From NCBI GenBank assembly GCA_043745195.1, contig JAYTTF010000188.1:57863-121862 (forward strand): a stretch of DNA of 64,000 nucleotides, read 5' to 3'. Source of the stretch: JANXSF01 sp043745195. Lineage in GTDB: Bacteria > Acidobacteriota > Terriglobia > Bryobacterales > Bryobacteraceae. How positions within the stretch are numbered: position 1 is the stretch's first letter; every line of letters starts with the position of its first letter. Made by a program: the position numbers and the translations under genes. Positions 1 to 8,465 of this stretch are shown here, piece after piece. The notes beneath the pieces were generated by a model that ran no database searches, was not told the DNA's origin, and worked only from the letters and a program-made list of their open reading frames with translations.

Positions 1-60
1 TGGGACGATGCCAAGCCTGACTTTGTAACTCTTGGAGTGAAGAGCAAGGAAGAAAAATAG
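1..60 (+). CDS. C-terminal end of an unidentified protein (partial)
   Basis: An open frame runs in from the left edge and stops at TAG (58-60), giving only the last 19 residues, which are rich in Lys and Glu. It is convergent with the TPR gene remnant that follows. Too little is present to name a family. That it is coding at all is an inference from the open frame at the window edge. Confidence 0.35.
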   Translation, partial: WDDAKPDFVTLGVKSKEEK

Positions 61-69
61 TGCAATAAA

Positions 70-1250
70 TTAGCGTCCATTTTGAAGGTCTTCTAAGGAA
101 ACCATGCCCGACTTGGGGAAACCAGTTTGAATGGAATTGCGGCGAGCTTCCAACCGCTTGGCATCTTTTGAACGGCCGATCTTTCGAAGTAACGCGGCTT
201 GTCTGGTGAGAACCGGGATCAACTGGGGATGTGTCTGGCCAAGTGCTTTTTCAAGAATCTCCAAGCTGCGCTCATAAAGAGCCAGAGCACCAGGGTAAGT
301 GCCTTGACGAACCTCAAGTTCAGCCAAGTTGCTGAGGATAATCCCCAGCATGGCTATGCCCCTCACCCGCAAATTGTTTCGTCAGGCTGAGGGCGCGGTC
401 ATAAGAAAGGCGCGCCTGCGTCAGGTCCCCGGTTTCCATAAAGGCATTGCCTAGTAGATTTAAGATAAGGGCCACCCGGAAGGAGTCCGGACCGAAGGAC
501 TTTTCAAACATGGAAAGTGCTTCAACCAATAATATGGAAGCTTCTGAAAACTGTTTCTTGAACCGAAGGAGTTCCGCCAAGTTGGCGATTGGTGCTCCCA
601 CGGCGGCGTTCGCCTCACCCGATATTTGTCTGTACAGTTGAATGCTCTGCCGCCAACAGGCTTCCGCCTGCCTCTTCTGGCCAAGCCTGTAGGCGACCAG
701 CCCCTGGTTGTTCAGAATCAGCGCGAGCAACCGTTCGGTGCTTTCTCCGCTACCCAGTGCATAGCGAAACTCATTATCTGGTGGTAATGCCCGGATTGCT
801 GCATGAACTGAGATAGCTCGCCTGAATGTGTTTTCGGCATCGCGATCCTTACCAAGAAAATATTGAACCTCCCCGAGCGAATTGAGTACCAATGCGAATA
901 CCAACGGCGAATTCTGGCGGATTGGAAAGCGGGCAGCCCGAAGCAGCAACGGTTCAGCATCGGACGGGTGGTGCAGTGAAACCAGTAGAGACGCGAGACT
1001 CTGCAAGGCGATAGCGATGCTTTGTGGGCCTGCCTTGGAGTCTTCGAGAATTGCGAGCACACGCCGGTGAATCGGCTCAGCTTCCTGATAGCGGTGAAGC
1101 TCGCGAAGGATCAACGCTCGATTATGAAGGCAGTCTGACCTTAATTAATTGCAGCACTCTTCTGTTCAGTTCTCTTGCAAGAGCGGCATGATCCACGGAT
1201 TGCGCGGAAATGATCGAAAGAAAAACGGCTGATAGAAGGATGCTTCGCAT
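70..1250 (-). pseudogene. Decayed secreted TPR-repeat protein with two frame breaks
   Basis: Three open segments on the minus strand form one protein. The first starts at ATG 1250 with a signal peptide (MRSILLSAVFLSIISAQS) and ends after about 42 residues. The second (about 1138-320) carries tandem tetratricopeptide repeats of the kinesin-light-chain style (motifs such as YQEAEPIHRR and LTQARLSYDRAL). The third (to 70) carries one more repeat and the C-terminus. The second and third rejoin if one base is removed from the CCCC run at 343-346. The first and second meet near TTAATTAATT (1141-1150), where repeat sequence also seems to be missing, so an internal deletion is likely. TPR proteins of this type usually scaffold protein contacts outside the cytoplasm. 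Either a pseudogene or, for the second break, a sequencing error. Confidence 0.75.
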
Positions 1251-1350
1251 TTGCTTTGCCTTCTTTGATTCACAAAGCGTGAAGAGAGTAAGAAGTCCGC
1301 AAAGAATTCTGTTTGGGGGTTGCGCGCCGCACCAAGAGGCGCTGTGATGG

Positions 1351-2127
1351 ATGTATATGGCCTTAATTCTGTTTGAACGCGAAGGCACCATCGCCACAAT
1401 TACGTTGAACCATCCGGAGAAGCGCAACGCATTGTCGCTGCAGTTCATGCGCGAGTTGATTGCGTGTTTGGAGGAGACTGGCCGGGACACAACTATTCAC
1501 GTCGTGATTCTGGCCGCCCACGGCCCCGTGTTCTGTGCCGGACATGATCTTAGTGAAATGACCGGCTGCACGGTTGAGGAATATCGCAAACTATTCGCGG
1601 TGTGCTCGCAACTGATGACGAACATTCAATCCATACCTCAACCGGTGATTGCTCAAGTACAGGGACCGGCCACAGCGGCAGGCTGTCAATTGGTGGCCAC
1701 TTGTGATTTGGCGATGGCCGCCGATACGGCATGGTTTGCCACGCCAGGTGTGAAGATCGGCCTGTTCTGCACTACACCCATGGTTGCGCTAACACGAGCG
1801 ATTGGCCGCAAGCAAGCGATGCGGATGCTACTAACCGGCGAACCCGTGGATGCGGTAACTGCGATGCAATGGGGTTTGATCAATGAGGCAGTGCCGGGAT
1901 TGGAACTGGCTCTGCGCACACGCAAACTGGCCCATACGATTTCCAGCGCAAGTAGCACAACGGTGGGCCTTGGGAAGCGTGCATTCTATTCGCAAATTGA
2001 TTTAGACCAACAGGCGGCCTATGCCACCGCCAGTGAAGTGATGGCATTGAATGCGATGGATGCCGATGCTCAAGAAGGCATTGCCGCGTTCCGTGAAAAA
2101 CGTAAGCCCGCTTGGAAGGAACGGTAG
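1351..2127 (+). CDS. Enoyl-CoA hydratase/isomerase-fold protein (ECHDC3-like)
   Basis: The 258-residue protein covers the whole crotonase fold. The CoA-binding/oxyanion segment FCAGHDLSEM is at residues 61-70 and the second oxyanion glycine region GPATAAGCQLVATCD at 105-119. In classical hydratases two glutamates act as acid and base (GGGCELAMMCD and QPEILLG regions). Here the matching positions read Gln113 and Gly133, so ordinary hydration of enoyl-CoA is unlikely. The overall pattern resembles ECHDC3-type proteins of unknown activity. The start could be ATG 1351 or ATG 1357 two codons later. It stands alone, between the TPR remnant and the cupin gene, with which it is convergent. Confidence 0.85.
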   Translation: MYMALILFEREGTIATITLNHPEKRNALSLQFMRELIACLEETGRDTTIHVVILAAHGPVFCAGHDLSEMTGCTVEEYRKLFAVCSQLMTNIQSIPQPVIAQVQGPATAAGCQLVATCDLAMAADTAWFATPGVKIGLFCTTPMVALTRAIGRKQAMRMLLTGEPVDAVTAMQWGLINEAVPGLELALRTRKLAHTISSASSTTVGLGKRAFYSQIDLDQQAAYATASEVMALNAMDADAQEGIAAFREKRKPAWKER

Positions 2128-2129
2128 CC

Positions 2130-2489
2130 TTACTTTTCCACGCCTCGCAAATAGGCATCATTGCCTTGCCGCCAATCTTCGCGAATCGGGGAAAATAGGT
2201 CGAACACGGTAGAGTCTTCAAGTACAAATACGCGGTGGGGCAAATGCGGGACGATCTCCATTACTTGCCCGGCATCCACGATGAACTCGTGGCCGCCTTC
2301 AAATTCGAATCGCAACTTACCGGTGAGCACCACGGACATTTGCTCATTCAAATGACTGTGCCACGGCACTTCAGCACCTTTCAATAGAGTTAAATTAGCC
2401 ACAGTGATGTGGGTCCCGTGAATTACGCGTCGCGCAAACTTCGGGTTCATCTGTTCTTCGGGAATATTTTGCCATACATGGAGCTTCAT
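2130..2489 (-). CDS. Small cupin-domain protein
   Basis: The 119-residue protein is a single cupin barrel. Cupin motif 1 is recognisable as WHSHLNEQMSVVLTGKLRFE with metal-ligand-type histidines, and motif 2 as the later PHLPHRVFVLED. Such proteins bind a divalent metal and may act as dioxygenases, isomerases or sugar-binding regulators; the substrate cannot be told. The open frame extends 34 codons further upstream, but ATG 2489 begins where the conserved fold starts. It is transcribed away from the rfbC-like gene, so the 133 bp between them should hold divergent promoters. Confidence 0.8.
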   Translation of the reverse strand: MKLHVWQNIPEEQMNPKFARRVIHGTHITVANLTLLKGAEVPWHSHLNEQMSVVLTGKLRFEFEGGHEFIVDAGQVMEIVPHLPHRVFVLEDSTVFDLFSPIREDWRQGNDAYLRGVEK

Positions 2490-2622
2490 AGTTGTTGACG
2501 GGAATTGTATCATTAAAGGTGCCGCAATTTTTACGTCTTTATAGGAACAATGGGTCCGTATTTGAAAAGTTGAAATTACCGATGTCAACAATGCTTACAT
2601 TTGCGAAGGCGGAGGACGTTTA

Positions 2623-3171
2623 ATGGGAACCACTACTCCCGTTGAAATCCTAACGCCCACCAGCGAGAAGGGCATTGGTCGCGTGATCCTTGCGACGGAT
2701 TCGCCCGATCTTATTCCCGGCGTGATTGCCAAGCCATTTCCGCTTTGGCCCGATGATCGTGGTTATTTCCTGGAAGTGGGACGGATTGGAAAGGGCCTAA
2801 TCGCGGGGTTTTCAGCCGATTCCACACAGATTTCCGCAGCTCTTAGTTATCCGGGTAGCATTAAGGCATTCCATTTTCATAAGTATCAAACCGATTGTTG
2901 GGTTCCAGTGCAAGGCATGCTGCAAGTGGCTTTGGTTGATCTTAGACCAGATTCGCCAACCTTCGGCCTGAAGAACACTTTATACTTGGGCACACTTCGT
3001 CCCTGGCAGTTGATCATTCCTCCTGGTGTGGGCCATGGATACAAAGTGATTGGTGATTCCCCTGCCATGCTGGTTTATCTGACGGACAGGACTTATGATC
3101 CTGCGGACGAAGGTCGCATCGCTTACAACGACCCGGGCATTGATTACGATTGGGAACTCCAACACAAATGA
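2623..3171 (+). CDS. rfbC: dTDP-4-dehydrorhamnose 3,5-epimerase-like protein
   Basis: RmlC-type cupin of 182 residues. DDRGYFLEV near residue 46, the long motif beginning FHFHKYQTDCW near residue 84, and IPPGVGHGYKV near 130 match the sugar-nucleotide epimerase family, which converts dTDP-4-keto-6-deoxyglucose to the L-lyxo epimer on the route to dTDP-rhamnose. Divergence from textbook RmlC leaves open a related dTDP-sugar epimerase. A good ribosome site (GGAGG) precedes ATG 2623. Its TGA overlaps the ATG of the dehydratase gene by four bases, so the two are translationally coupled. No rmlA or rmlD is in the window, so the pathway must be completed elsewhere. Confidence 0.8.
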   Translation: MGTTTPVEILTPTSEKGIGRVILATDSPDLIPGVIAKPFPLWPDDRGYFLEVGRIGKGLIAGFSADSTQISAALSYPGSIKAFHFHKYQTDCWVPVQGMLQVALVDLRPDSPTFGLKNTLYLGTLRPWQLIIPPGVGHGYKVIGDSPAMLVYLTDRTYDPADEGRIAYNDPGIDYDWELQHK

Positions 3172-4178
3172 AACTTTTAGTTACCGGCGGTGCTGGATTC
3201 ATAGGCTCCGCTTTCGTGCGACTGCTGAGCGCACAGCAGCCGGATACTTGCATACTCAACTTCGATAAATTGACTTATGCCGGCAACCTGGAGAACCTAC
3301 TGCCAGTTGCCGGCAACGCGCAGTATAGTTTCGTGCGCGGGGACATTTGCGATGCTGCGGCGGTGGAGGCCACCTTCGCCGAGTTCGTTCCTGATGCCGT
3401 GGTGCACTTCGCTGCGGAATCGCACGTGGACCGCAGCATTCTCTCCCCTGCCCCAGTGATTCAAACAAATTTCAATGGCACATTCACGCTGCTTGAAGCT
3501 GCGCGAAAATTCAAGACGGCCCGCTTTGTTCACGTTTCAACCGACGAAGTATATGGCAGCATTGCTGAGCCGCACGATGCGGATGAAGACTATCCTCTGC
3601 GCACCAGCAGCCCGTATTCAGCATCGAAAGGCGCATCGGATTTGCTGGCACTCTCCTACTTCACAACCTACAAAATGAATGTTTCGGTGACCCGTGCTTC
3701 CAACAATTATGGGCCATATCAGTTTCCCGAAAAACTGATCCCGTTGATGATCGCCAACGCTCTTGAAGATAAGCCCCTGCCCGTCTACGGAGATGGCCTG
3801 CAGATTCGCGATTGGCTTTACGTTGATGACCATTGCACTGCAATCAAAAGCGTTTTGGAAAAAGGCCGCGCTGGTGAAATCTACAATATTGGCGGTAGCC
3901 GCGCGCTACCCAATCTGGAAGTGGTGCATAAGATTCTTGCGGCCACAGGCAAGCCTGATTCCTTAATTCGATATGTGACCGACCGTCCTGGGCACGACCG
4001 ACGCTATGCCATTACCACGGCAAAGCTAGAGGCTGAAACCGGCTGGCAAGCTGCCATGGATTTCGAAAAAGGCTTGGCCGCAACGGTGGATTGGTACAGA
4101 TCGAATCAACCGTGGGTGGCCCGAGTGCGTTCGGGCGAATATCAGAATTACTATCACCAGAACTACGGCGCGCGATAG
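3168..4178 (+). CDS. rfbB: dTDP-glucose 4,6-dehydratase
   Basis: Extended short-chain dehydrogenase of 336 residues. The NAD-binding motif GGAGFIGS is at residues 7-14, followed by VHFAAESHVDRS, the STDEVYG strand and the catalytic YSASK motif. These are family signatures of RmlB, which makes dTDP-4-keto-6-deoxy-glucose. The start at ATG 3168 is chosen because it overlaps the upstream stop as ATGA and begins directly with MKLLVTGGAG. The upstream TTG at 3150 would add only six residues. The product should be handed to the epimerase of the preceding gene to supply deoxysugars for cell-surface glycans. Confidence 0.93.
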   Translation: MKLLVTGGAGFIGSAFVRLLSAQQPDTCILNFDKLTYAGNLENLLPVAGNAQYSFVRGDICDAAAVEATFAEFVPDAVVHFAAESHVDRSILSPAPVIQTNFNGTFTLLEAARKFKTARFVHVSTDEVYGSIAEPHDADEDYPLRTSSPYSASKGASDLLALSYFTTYKMNVSVTRASNNYGPYQFPEKLIPLMIANALEDKPLPVYGDGLQIRDWLYVDDHCTAIKSVLEKGRAGEIYNIGGSRALPNLEVVHKILAATGKPDSLIRYVTDRPGHDRRYAITTAKLEAETGWQAAMDFEKGLAATVDWYRSNQPWVARVRSGEYQNYYHQNYGAR

Positions 4179-4264
4179 CGAATTGCAAGTGAGCTTTTCG
4201 AGTTCCACCTAAGAGAAGGGCAAGCCGGCCCTTCACTGTGCAGCAATGATAAACTCAAGTGGCT

Positions 4265-5134
4265 ATGACACGGCGATCTATTCTTACCACTTCGGCCAGC
4301 GCACTGGCTGCATCACAACTATCGGAACGCCTCAGCGCGGCGGACACCGCCACAGGGATGAAAGGCCGCATCAATCATTCGGTCTGCAAATGGTGTTATG
4401 CCAAGACCTCGCTGGAAGACCTTTGCAAATCAGCGAAGGACATTGGGCTTAATTCTATTGAGCTGCTGGGCCCTGCCGATTGGCCAATGCTGAAGCAATA
4501 CAACCTGACTTGCGCCATGGCATCGAACCCCGTCATTGATGGGCTGGGCGGCATTGGCAAAGCGTTCAACCGGCTGGAGCATCACGATAAGCTGATTAAG
4601 GCCTACGAGGAAATTCTGCCCCAAGCTGCTGCGGCAGGTTTGCAAAACGTCATCTGCTTTTCCGGCAATCGCGATGGGATGAGCGATGAACAGGGAATGG
4701 ACAATTGTGCCGTGGGACTGAAACGGCTGATGACCGTTTGCGAAAAACACAAAGTAACCTTGGTGATGGAGCTTTTGAATTCGAAGGTGAACCACAAAGA
4801 TTACATGTGCGACCACTCCCAGTGGGGTGTGGAACTTTGTAAGAAAATCGGGTCAGAACGGTTTAAGCTGCTGTACGACATCTACCACATGCAGATTATG
4901 GAAGGCGACGTAATTGCCACCATCAAAAAGTCCCACCCATACTTTGCGCACTATCATACCGGCGGAGTCCCGGGACGTGCGGAGATCGACGATTCGCAGG
5001 AACTGTACTATCCAGCCATTATGAAGGCAATTGTGGACACGGGATTCAAAGGCTTTGTGGCGCAGGAGTTTGTGCCGAAGCGTGAGGACAAGCTTGGTTC
5101 GCTGAAACAAGGCGTGAAGATCTGCGACGTTTAA
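4265..5134 (+). CDS. Tat-exported sugar-phosphate isomerase/epimerase (hydroxypyruvate isomerase-like TIM barrel)
   Basis: The N-terminus (MTRRSILTTSASALAASQ) is a twin-arginine-type signal, so the protein probably folds in the cytoplasm and is exported. The remainder is an AP-endonuclease-2-type TIM barrel. Candidate metal or catalytic acids lie in VMELLNSKVNH, LYDIYHMQIMEGD, HYHTGGVPGRAEID and AQEF, the pattern of hydroxypyruvate isomerase and related sugar isomerases. The exact substrate is unknown. A GTG six bases upstream (4259) is an alternative start. The gene is closed by a strong hairpin shared with rpsA. Confidence 0.85.
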   Translation: MTRRSILTTSASALAASQLSERLSAADTATGMKGRINHSVCKWCYAKTSLEDLCKSAKDIGLNSIELLGPADWPMLKQYNLTCAMASNPVIDGLGGIGKAFNRLEHHDKLIKAYEEILPQAAAAGLQNVICFSGNRDGMSDEQGMDNCAVGLKRLMTVCEKHKVTLVMELLNSKVNHKDYMCDHSQWGVELCKKIGSERFKLLYDIYHMQIMEGDVIATIKKSHPYFAHYHTGGVPGRAEIDDSQELYYPAIMKAIVDTGFKGFVAQEFVPKREDKLGSLKQGVKICDV

Positions 5135-5137
5135 ATT

Positions 5138-5178
5138 AAAAAAGGCGCACAGCGGAGATTCCGATGTGCGCCTTTTTG
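5138..5178. terminator. Bidirectional rho-independent terminator
   Basis: A 13-bp perfect stem (AAAAAGGCGCACA at 5139-5151 with TGTGCGCCTTTTT at 5165-5177) encloses a 13-base loop. A-rich and T-rich flanks serve both directions. It lies between the convergent stops of the isomerase gene (5134) and rpsA (5197). Confidence 0.9.
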
Positions 5179-5196
5179 TTTTCCGGCTTGCGGGTT

Positions 5197-6915
5197 TTAG
5201 GCCAGTTCGAGTTCTATCTTTTTCTTTTCCAAATCAATTGCTGTGATTTTGAAATTGCGGATTTGCCCGGAGCGCAGCGCATTGGGATCACCCTTCACTT
5301 CCGGCGTTCCTTTGCCTTCCTTCCATCGGGACTTCAGCATTGCCGATAAGGAATTAATGTCCACGGGGCCAGCCTCAACCTTCTTTTCTTCCACGGGAAC
5401 GGCGGGCGTCAGTTTGCAATCGCCCATTACTCCGTCGCCCAGTTCGATTTTTGCACGTGTAGGAGAAGCATCTACCACGCGGCCCGTTACCTTGTCGCCA
5501 GCTTTATGTTCAGCGATATATTCATCAGCGCGGGTTGGTTCCAGTTGCTTCAAACCCAAACGAATGCGGCGTTCGGTGTTGTCCAACTTCAATACTTTTG
5601 CCTTCACCACCTGACCAACGTGCAAAGCATCCTTAGGATGATCCAGACGTTTTTCATTGGCGATGTCGCCAATGTGAATCATGCCTTCAATGCCATCGCC
5701 AAGGTCGGCAAAAGCACCAAACTTCTGAAGACTGGTAATGGTGGCGTCCACAATTGTACCTTCCGGGTACTTGGCAGGAACATCGGCCCAAGGGTCACCT
5801 AGAGCTTGCTTCAAACCTAGCGAAATACGCTTGTCCTCTTCCTTAACGCCAAGGACAACCACTTCCACCTGCTCGCCGACTTTTAGTAAATCGGAGGCAG
5901 CGCGAACTTTCTTGGTCCACGACATTTCGGAAATGTGGATAAGCCCGTCAACTCCAGGTTCCAATTCGACGAAAGCTCCGAAATCAGCAAGGCGAACCAC
6001 TTTGCCAGTGATGCGCGCACCAACAACAAGTCGTGCAAGAGTGGTCTTCCAAGGGTCAGGAATTAACTGTTTCAAACCCAGCGAAATTTTCCGCGTGTTG
6101 GGGTTGATCTTCAAAATCTTGACTTTAATTTGTTCGCCGATATTCACCACATCAACCGGCTTGCCAATGCGTTGCCAGCTCATGTCAGTGATGTGCAACA
6201 AACCATCAACGCCGCCCAGGTCAACGAATGCGCCGAACTCGGTCATACTGCGCACAGTGCCATCCACTGTTTCGCCTTCCTTCATTCGTTCAAAGGCAGC
6301 CTTCTTCGCTTCCGCAGCTTCCTCTTCCAAAATGGCGCGGCGGTCAACCACCACGTCTTCTTTTTCGGTGTCCAATTTGGTGATGCGGCAAGTAATGTCC
6401 TGGCCCAGCATCTTCACAAACTCAGCCTGATCGCGCACACCGCTGCGGCTGGCTGGCAGGAACGCGCGGCTGCCGATATCAACCGTAAGCCCGCCTTTAA
6501 CAATGCCTGTGACCTTGCCAACGATGTTTCGTTTCTCGTCGAAAGCAGCTTGGAGAGCACTCCAATCTTTGGCGCGAATGATCTTCAGCGGAGTAAGAGC
6601 AAAATAACCGAGGTCATTAATGCCTTCGGCATTCACCTCGATAATATCGCCAAGCTTCGCCACATCGCCGCCAGCTTCCTGGTAAAGGCTAAGGGGCAAC
6701 GCACCTTCCGTCTTGCGACCGATGTCAAGAATAATGTTGTCGTCTTTAATCGACACCACCGTTCCTTTAATCGCCTCGGATCTGGTTTCAGTTGCGGCCG
6801 GAGCTTCGGCCTTTTGTTGCTGTTCGAACTCCGACAAAATGGCGGCGAACGAGGGCTCTTCAGCGGAGCCTGTTGCTTCCACGGGAGTCATATCGGGAGA
6901 ATTTCCTAGAGTCAT
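5197..6915 (-). CDS. rpsA: 30S ribosomal protein S1
   Basis: The 572-residue protein has six S1/OB-fold repeats. The first two are divergent (starting near residues 47 and 130). The next ones carry the canonical FGAFVDLG..GLLH/I motif (TEFGAFVDLGGVDGLLHI, ADFGAFVELEPGVDGLIHI, QKFGAFADLGDGIEGMIHI). The length matches bacterial S1, which binds mRNA leaders and unfolds them on the 30S subunit. The first 40 residues are an acidic, Ala/Glu-rich tail. It starts at ATG 6915; upstream is only about 100 bp before the VapC gene, where its promoter should lie. Confidence 0.96.
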   Translation of the reverse strand: MTLGNSPDMTPVEATGSAEEPSFAAILSEFEQQQKAEAPAATETRSEAIKGTVVSIKDDNIILDIGRKTEGALPLSLYQEAGGDVAKLGDIIEVNAEGINDLGYFALTPLKIIRAKDWSALQAAFDEKRNIVGKVTGIVKGGLTVDIGSRAFLPASRSGVRDQAEFVKMLGQDITCRITKLDTEKEDVVVDRRAILEEEAAEAKKAAFERMKEGETVDGTVRSMTEFGAFVDLGGVDGLLHITDMSWQRIGKPVDVVNIGEQIKVKILKINPNTRKISLGLKQLIPDPWKTTLARLVVGARITGKVVRLADFGAFVELEPGVDGLIHISEMSWTKKVRAASDLLKVGEQVEVVVLGVKEEDKRISLGLKQALGDPWADVPAKYPEGTIVDATITSLQKFGAFADLGDGIEGMIHIGDIANEKRLDHPKDALHVGQVVKAKVLKLDNTERRIRLGLKQLEPTRADEYIAEHKAGDKVTGRVVDASPTRAKIELGDGVMGDCKLTPAVPVEEKKVEAGPVDINSLSAMLKSRWKEGKGTPEVKGDPNALRSGQIRNFKITAIDLEKKKIELELA

Positions 6916-7021
6916 GGGGACAAATACACTTTTGAAGGTTGAGCTTTATTCTCTCATACTTGCAAGATGGGTGTGGTGAGTGGCGTTTGCACCAACTCGG
7001 TAGAGCTTAAATTCTGAATAA

Positions 7022-7474
7022 CTACAAGCTAAGAATGTTCTGCACCAATCCAGCATTTGCCCCGCAGATGGCGCGCCATGCAATACCACCATCCAAAGTC
7101 GTCAATCTACCACGCTTCCGGAAGGCAAGTCCGGCAAGATAGACGTCCGTTGTTTGGCGGGAGCCGGTCAAAATGGAAAGGTCGAATAACCCCGTATCCG
7201 TTAAGCTAATCTCGTCTGCCCAAAAGTGGTGAGTGGCGGGAAAGCCAGATTTAAACTGTGCCAGAGAACTTGCAGCCATGGCGGGCGTCAACTGCAAATT
7301 CGGATAGCTCCTGTGAGAAACGATGCGAATAAATCCGTTCTCCGTGATTGGACATGTGGCCCACCCTTTTACAACCGCAACGTTCCTAAACCAAGTTACT
7401 GCCAAGGCATGATGTTGATGCGCAGAATCAAGCAGGCTCACCAGCACATTCACATCCAAAAGGCTGATGCTCAT
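7022..7474 (-). CDS. vapC: VapC-type PIN-domain toxin
   Basis: PIN-domain ribonuclease of 150 residues. The conserved acids expected to hold Mg2+ are visible: Asp7 in LLDVNVLV, Glu45 in TENGFIRI, the Asp of TDVYLAGLA and Asp in TTLDGG. Toxins of this family cleave tRNA or rRNA in the absence of their antitoxin. The start codon overlaps the antitoxin stop by four bases (ATGA, 7471-7474), the standard coupled arrangement. Confidence 0.9.
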   Translation of the reverse strand: MSISLLDVNVLVSLLDSAHQHHALAVTWFRNVAVVKGWATCPITENGFIRIVSHRSYPNLQLTPAMAASSLAQFKSGFPATHHFWADEISLTDTGLFDLSILTGSRQTTDVYLAGLAFRKRGRLTTLDGGIAWRAICGANAGLVQNILSL

Positions 7475-7698
7475 TCGTCGTCCAATAGATTGCGAACCAT
7501 ATCGTTTGTAATAGTGATAGCCCCCGGCGCGTGAGTCCAGATGGGAATACCGTCTCTGAGTTCAACTGCGGATACCTCTGGCGTCAAACCGCGCCTCGCC
7601 AAATCGGAAAGCGCCCGACCAATACCTTGATTCTTGAGCCGCGCGATTTCTTTGGCAACCTGCATCACGTCATCATCAACATCTAATGTGGTACGCAT
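7471..7698 (-). CDS. vapB: VapB-type antitoxin
   Basis: The 75-residue protein begins MRTTLDVDDDVMQVAKEIA, the ribbon-helix-helix DNA-binding fold of VapB antitoxins. It is followed by a region ending WTHAPGAITITNDMV, likely to wrap around the toxin. It lies directly upstream of the PIN toxin with a four-base overlap. On the minus strand TATGAT sits just upstream of the ATG and may be the -10 of an autoregulated promoter; this is inference. Confidence 0.87.
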   Translation of the reverse strand: MRTTLDVDDDVMQVAKEIARLKNQGIGRALSDLARRGLTPEVSAVELRDGIPIWTHAPGAITITNDMVRNLLDDE

Positions 7699-7727
7699 AT
7701 TGTCATCATAGCATCTTAATGTTCGGT

Positions 7728-8063
7728 CTATGCTGGCAGAAACTCATGCTCAAGCGGCTCGGCTGGCTCAATCCGCCTGACACGGATTTTTACCTCGATA
7801 CGAGAACCGAGGCGGTTGAGAACGGTCATCAGCCGGTCAACTGTGAAACGCCCCAGATCCGCGTTGCGGATGCGCGAGAAATCGGCGGCGGCGATGCCCG
7901 TGCGCTCATGCGCCGCCCGCACCGTCAATTCATCTTTGTCGAGCGCCTTGATGATCTCGGCGGCAAGGATGGCCTTGAACTGCAAGGCGTCGGCGTTCTC
8001 GCGCCCAAGATCGCGGAACACGTTTCCGCTACCACGCACAATTTGAAGCTTTTCAGCTTTCAT
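7728..8063 (-). CDS. XRE-family antitoxin (HigA-like)
   Basis: The 111-residue protein has a helix-turn-helix centre (ELTVRAAHERTGIAAADFSR followed by RFTVDRLMTVLNRLG), typical of the antitoxins paired with Gp49/RelE-like toxins. It is downstream of its toxin with a 33-bp gap, the toxin-first order of HigBA-type modules. It probably neutralises the toxin and represses the operon by binding the inverted repeat upstream of the toxin gene. Confidence 0.87.
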   Translation of the reverse strand: MKAEKLQIVRGSGNVFRDLGRENADALQFKAILAAEIIKALDKDELTVRAAHERTGIAAADFSRIRNADLGRFTVDRLMTVLNRLGSRIEVKIRVRRIEPAEPLEHEFLPA

Positions 8064-8096
8064 CGCAATATCTCCTTCAGTCGCTTCAAGCGGTCT

Positions 8097-8417
8097 TTAA
8101 TTAATCAGGTCGATCTCACGTTGCGGCGTCTTAATGCCCTGCGTTGCTTTCTTTTGGAAGGCGTGCACAACCCAGATATCGGTACCGAGTCGCACGGCGT
8201 AGACAACCCTGTACGCATCACCCTCAAACGGCAAGGCAATCTCCAGTACGCCAGAGCCAAGCCCTTGCAGCGGCTTCGCAAGGTCAGCCTTGCTTCCCTC
8301 GGCAGCAATCGTGAGCGCGGTGAGGCAGATCGCTTGTGCCCCTTCCGGGATCTTCTCGAATTCCCTAAGTGCTGGCCTGAGCCAGGAAACTGGCCGAGTC
8401 TTACGGACTTCCGCCAT
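8097..8417 (-). CDS. RelE/HigB-like toxin (Gp49 family)
   Basis: The 106-residue protein has the phage Gp49-like pattern: a basic N-terminus, LRPALREFEKIPEG, then GSGVLEIALPFEGDAYRVVYAVRLGTDIWVVHAF-type strands and a C-terminal KKATQG..TP segment. Members of this family are ribosome-dependent mRNA interferases. It is first in a two-gene operon with the XRE antitoxin. Confidence 0.87.
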   Translation of the reverse strand: MAEVRKTRPVSWLRPALREFEKIPEGAQAICLTALTIAAEGSKADLAKPLQGLGSGVLEIALPFEGDAYRVVYAVRLGTDIWVVHAFQKKATQGIKTPQREIDLIN

Positions 8418-8447
8418 CCGCTATCGCGTGCCATCCATAGAACTAAT

Positions 8448-8465
8448 GTTGTCATATTTGACAAC
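8448..8465. promoter_or_regulatory. Inverted repeat upstream of the toxin gene, likely autoregulatory operator
   Basis: Perfect 7-bp arms GTTGTCA and TGACAAC flank TATT, 30 bp upstream of the toxin ATG (8417). Toxin-antitoxin modules with an XRE antitoxin normally repress themselves through such a site. The role is inferred from position and symmetry. Confidence 0.6.

Noticed and set aside
5138..5178. The long stem as a mobile-element end
   Set aside because: Position between convergent stops with A/T flanks on both sides fits a shared terminator fully.
6130..6909. Plus-strand open frame of 259 codons with a neighbour at 5738-6430
   Set aside because: Both are antisense to the well-supported ribosomal protein S1 gene and have no domain.
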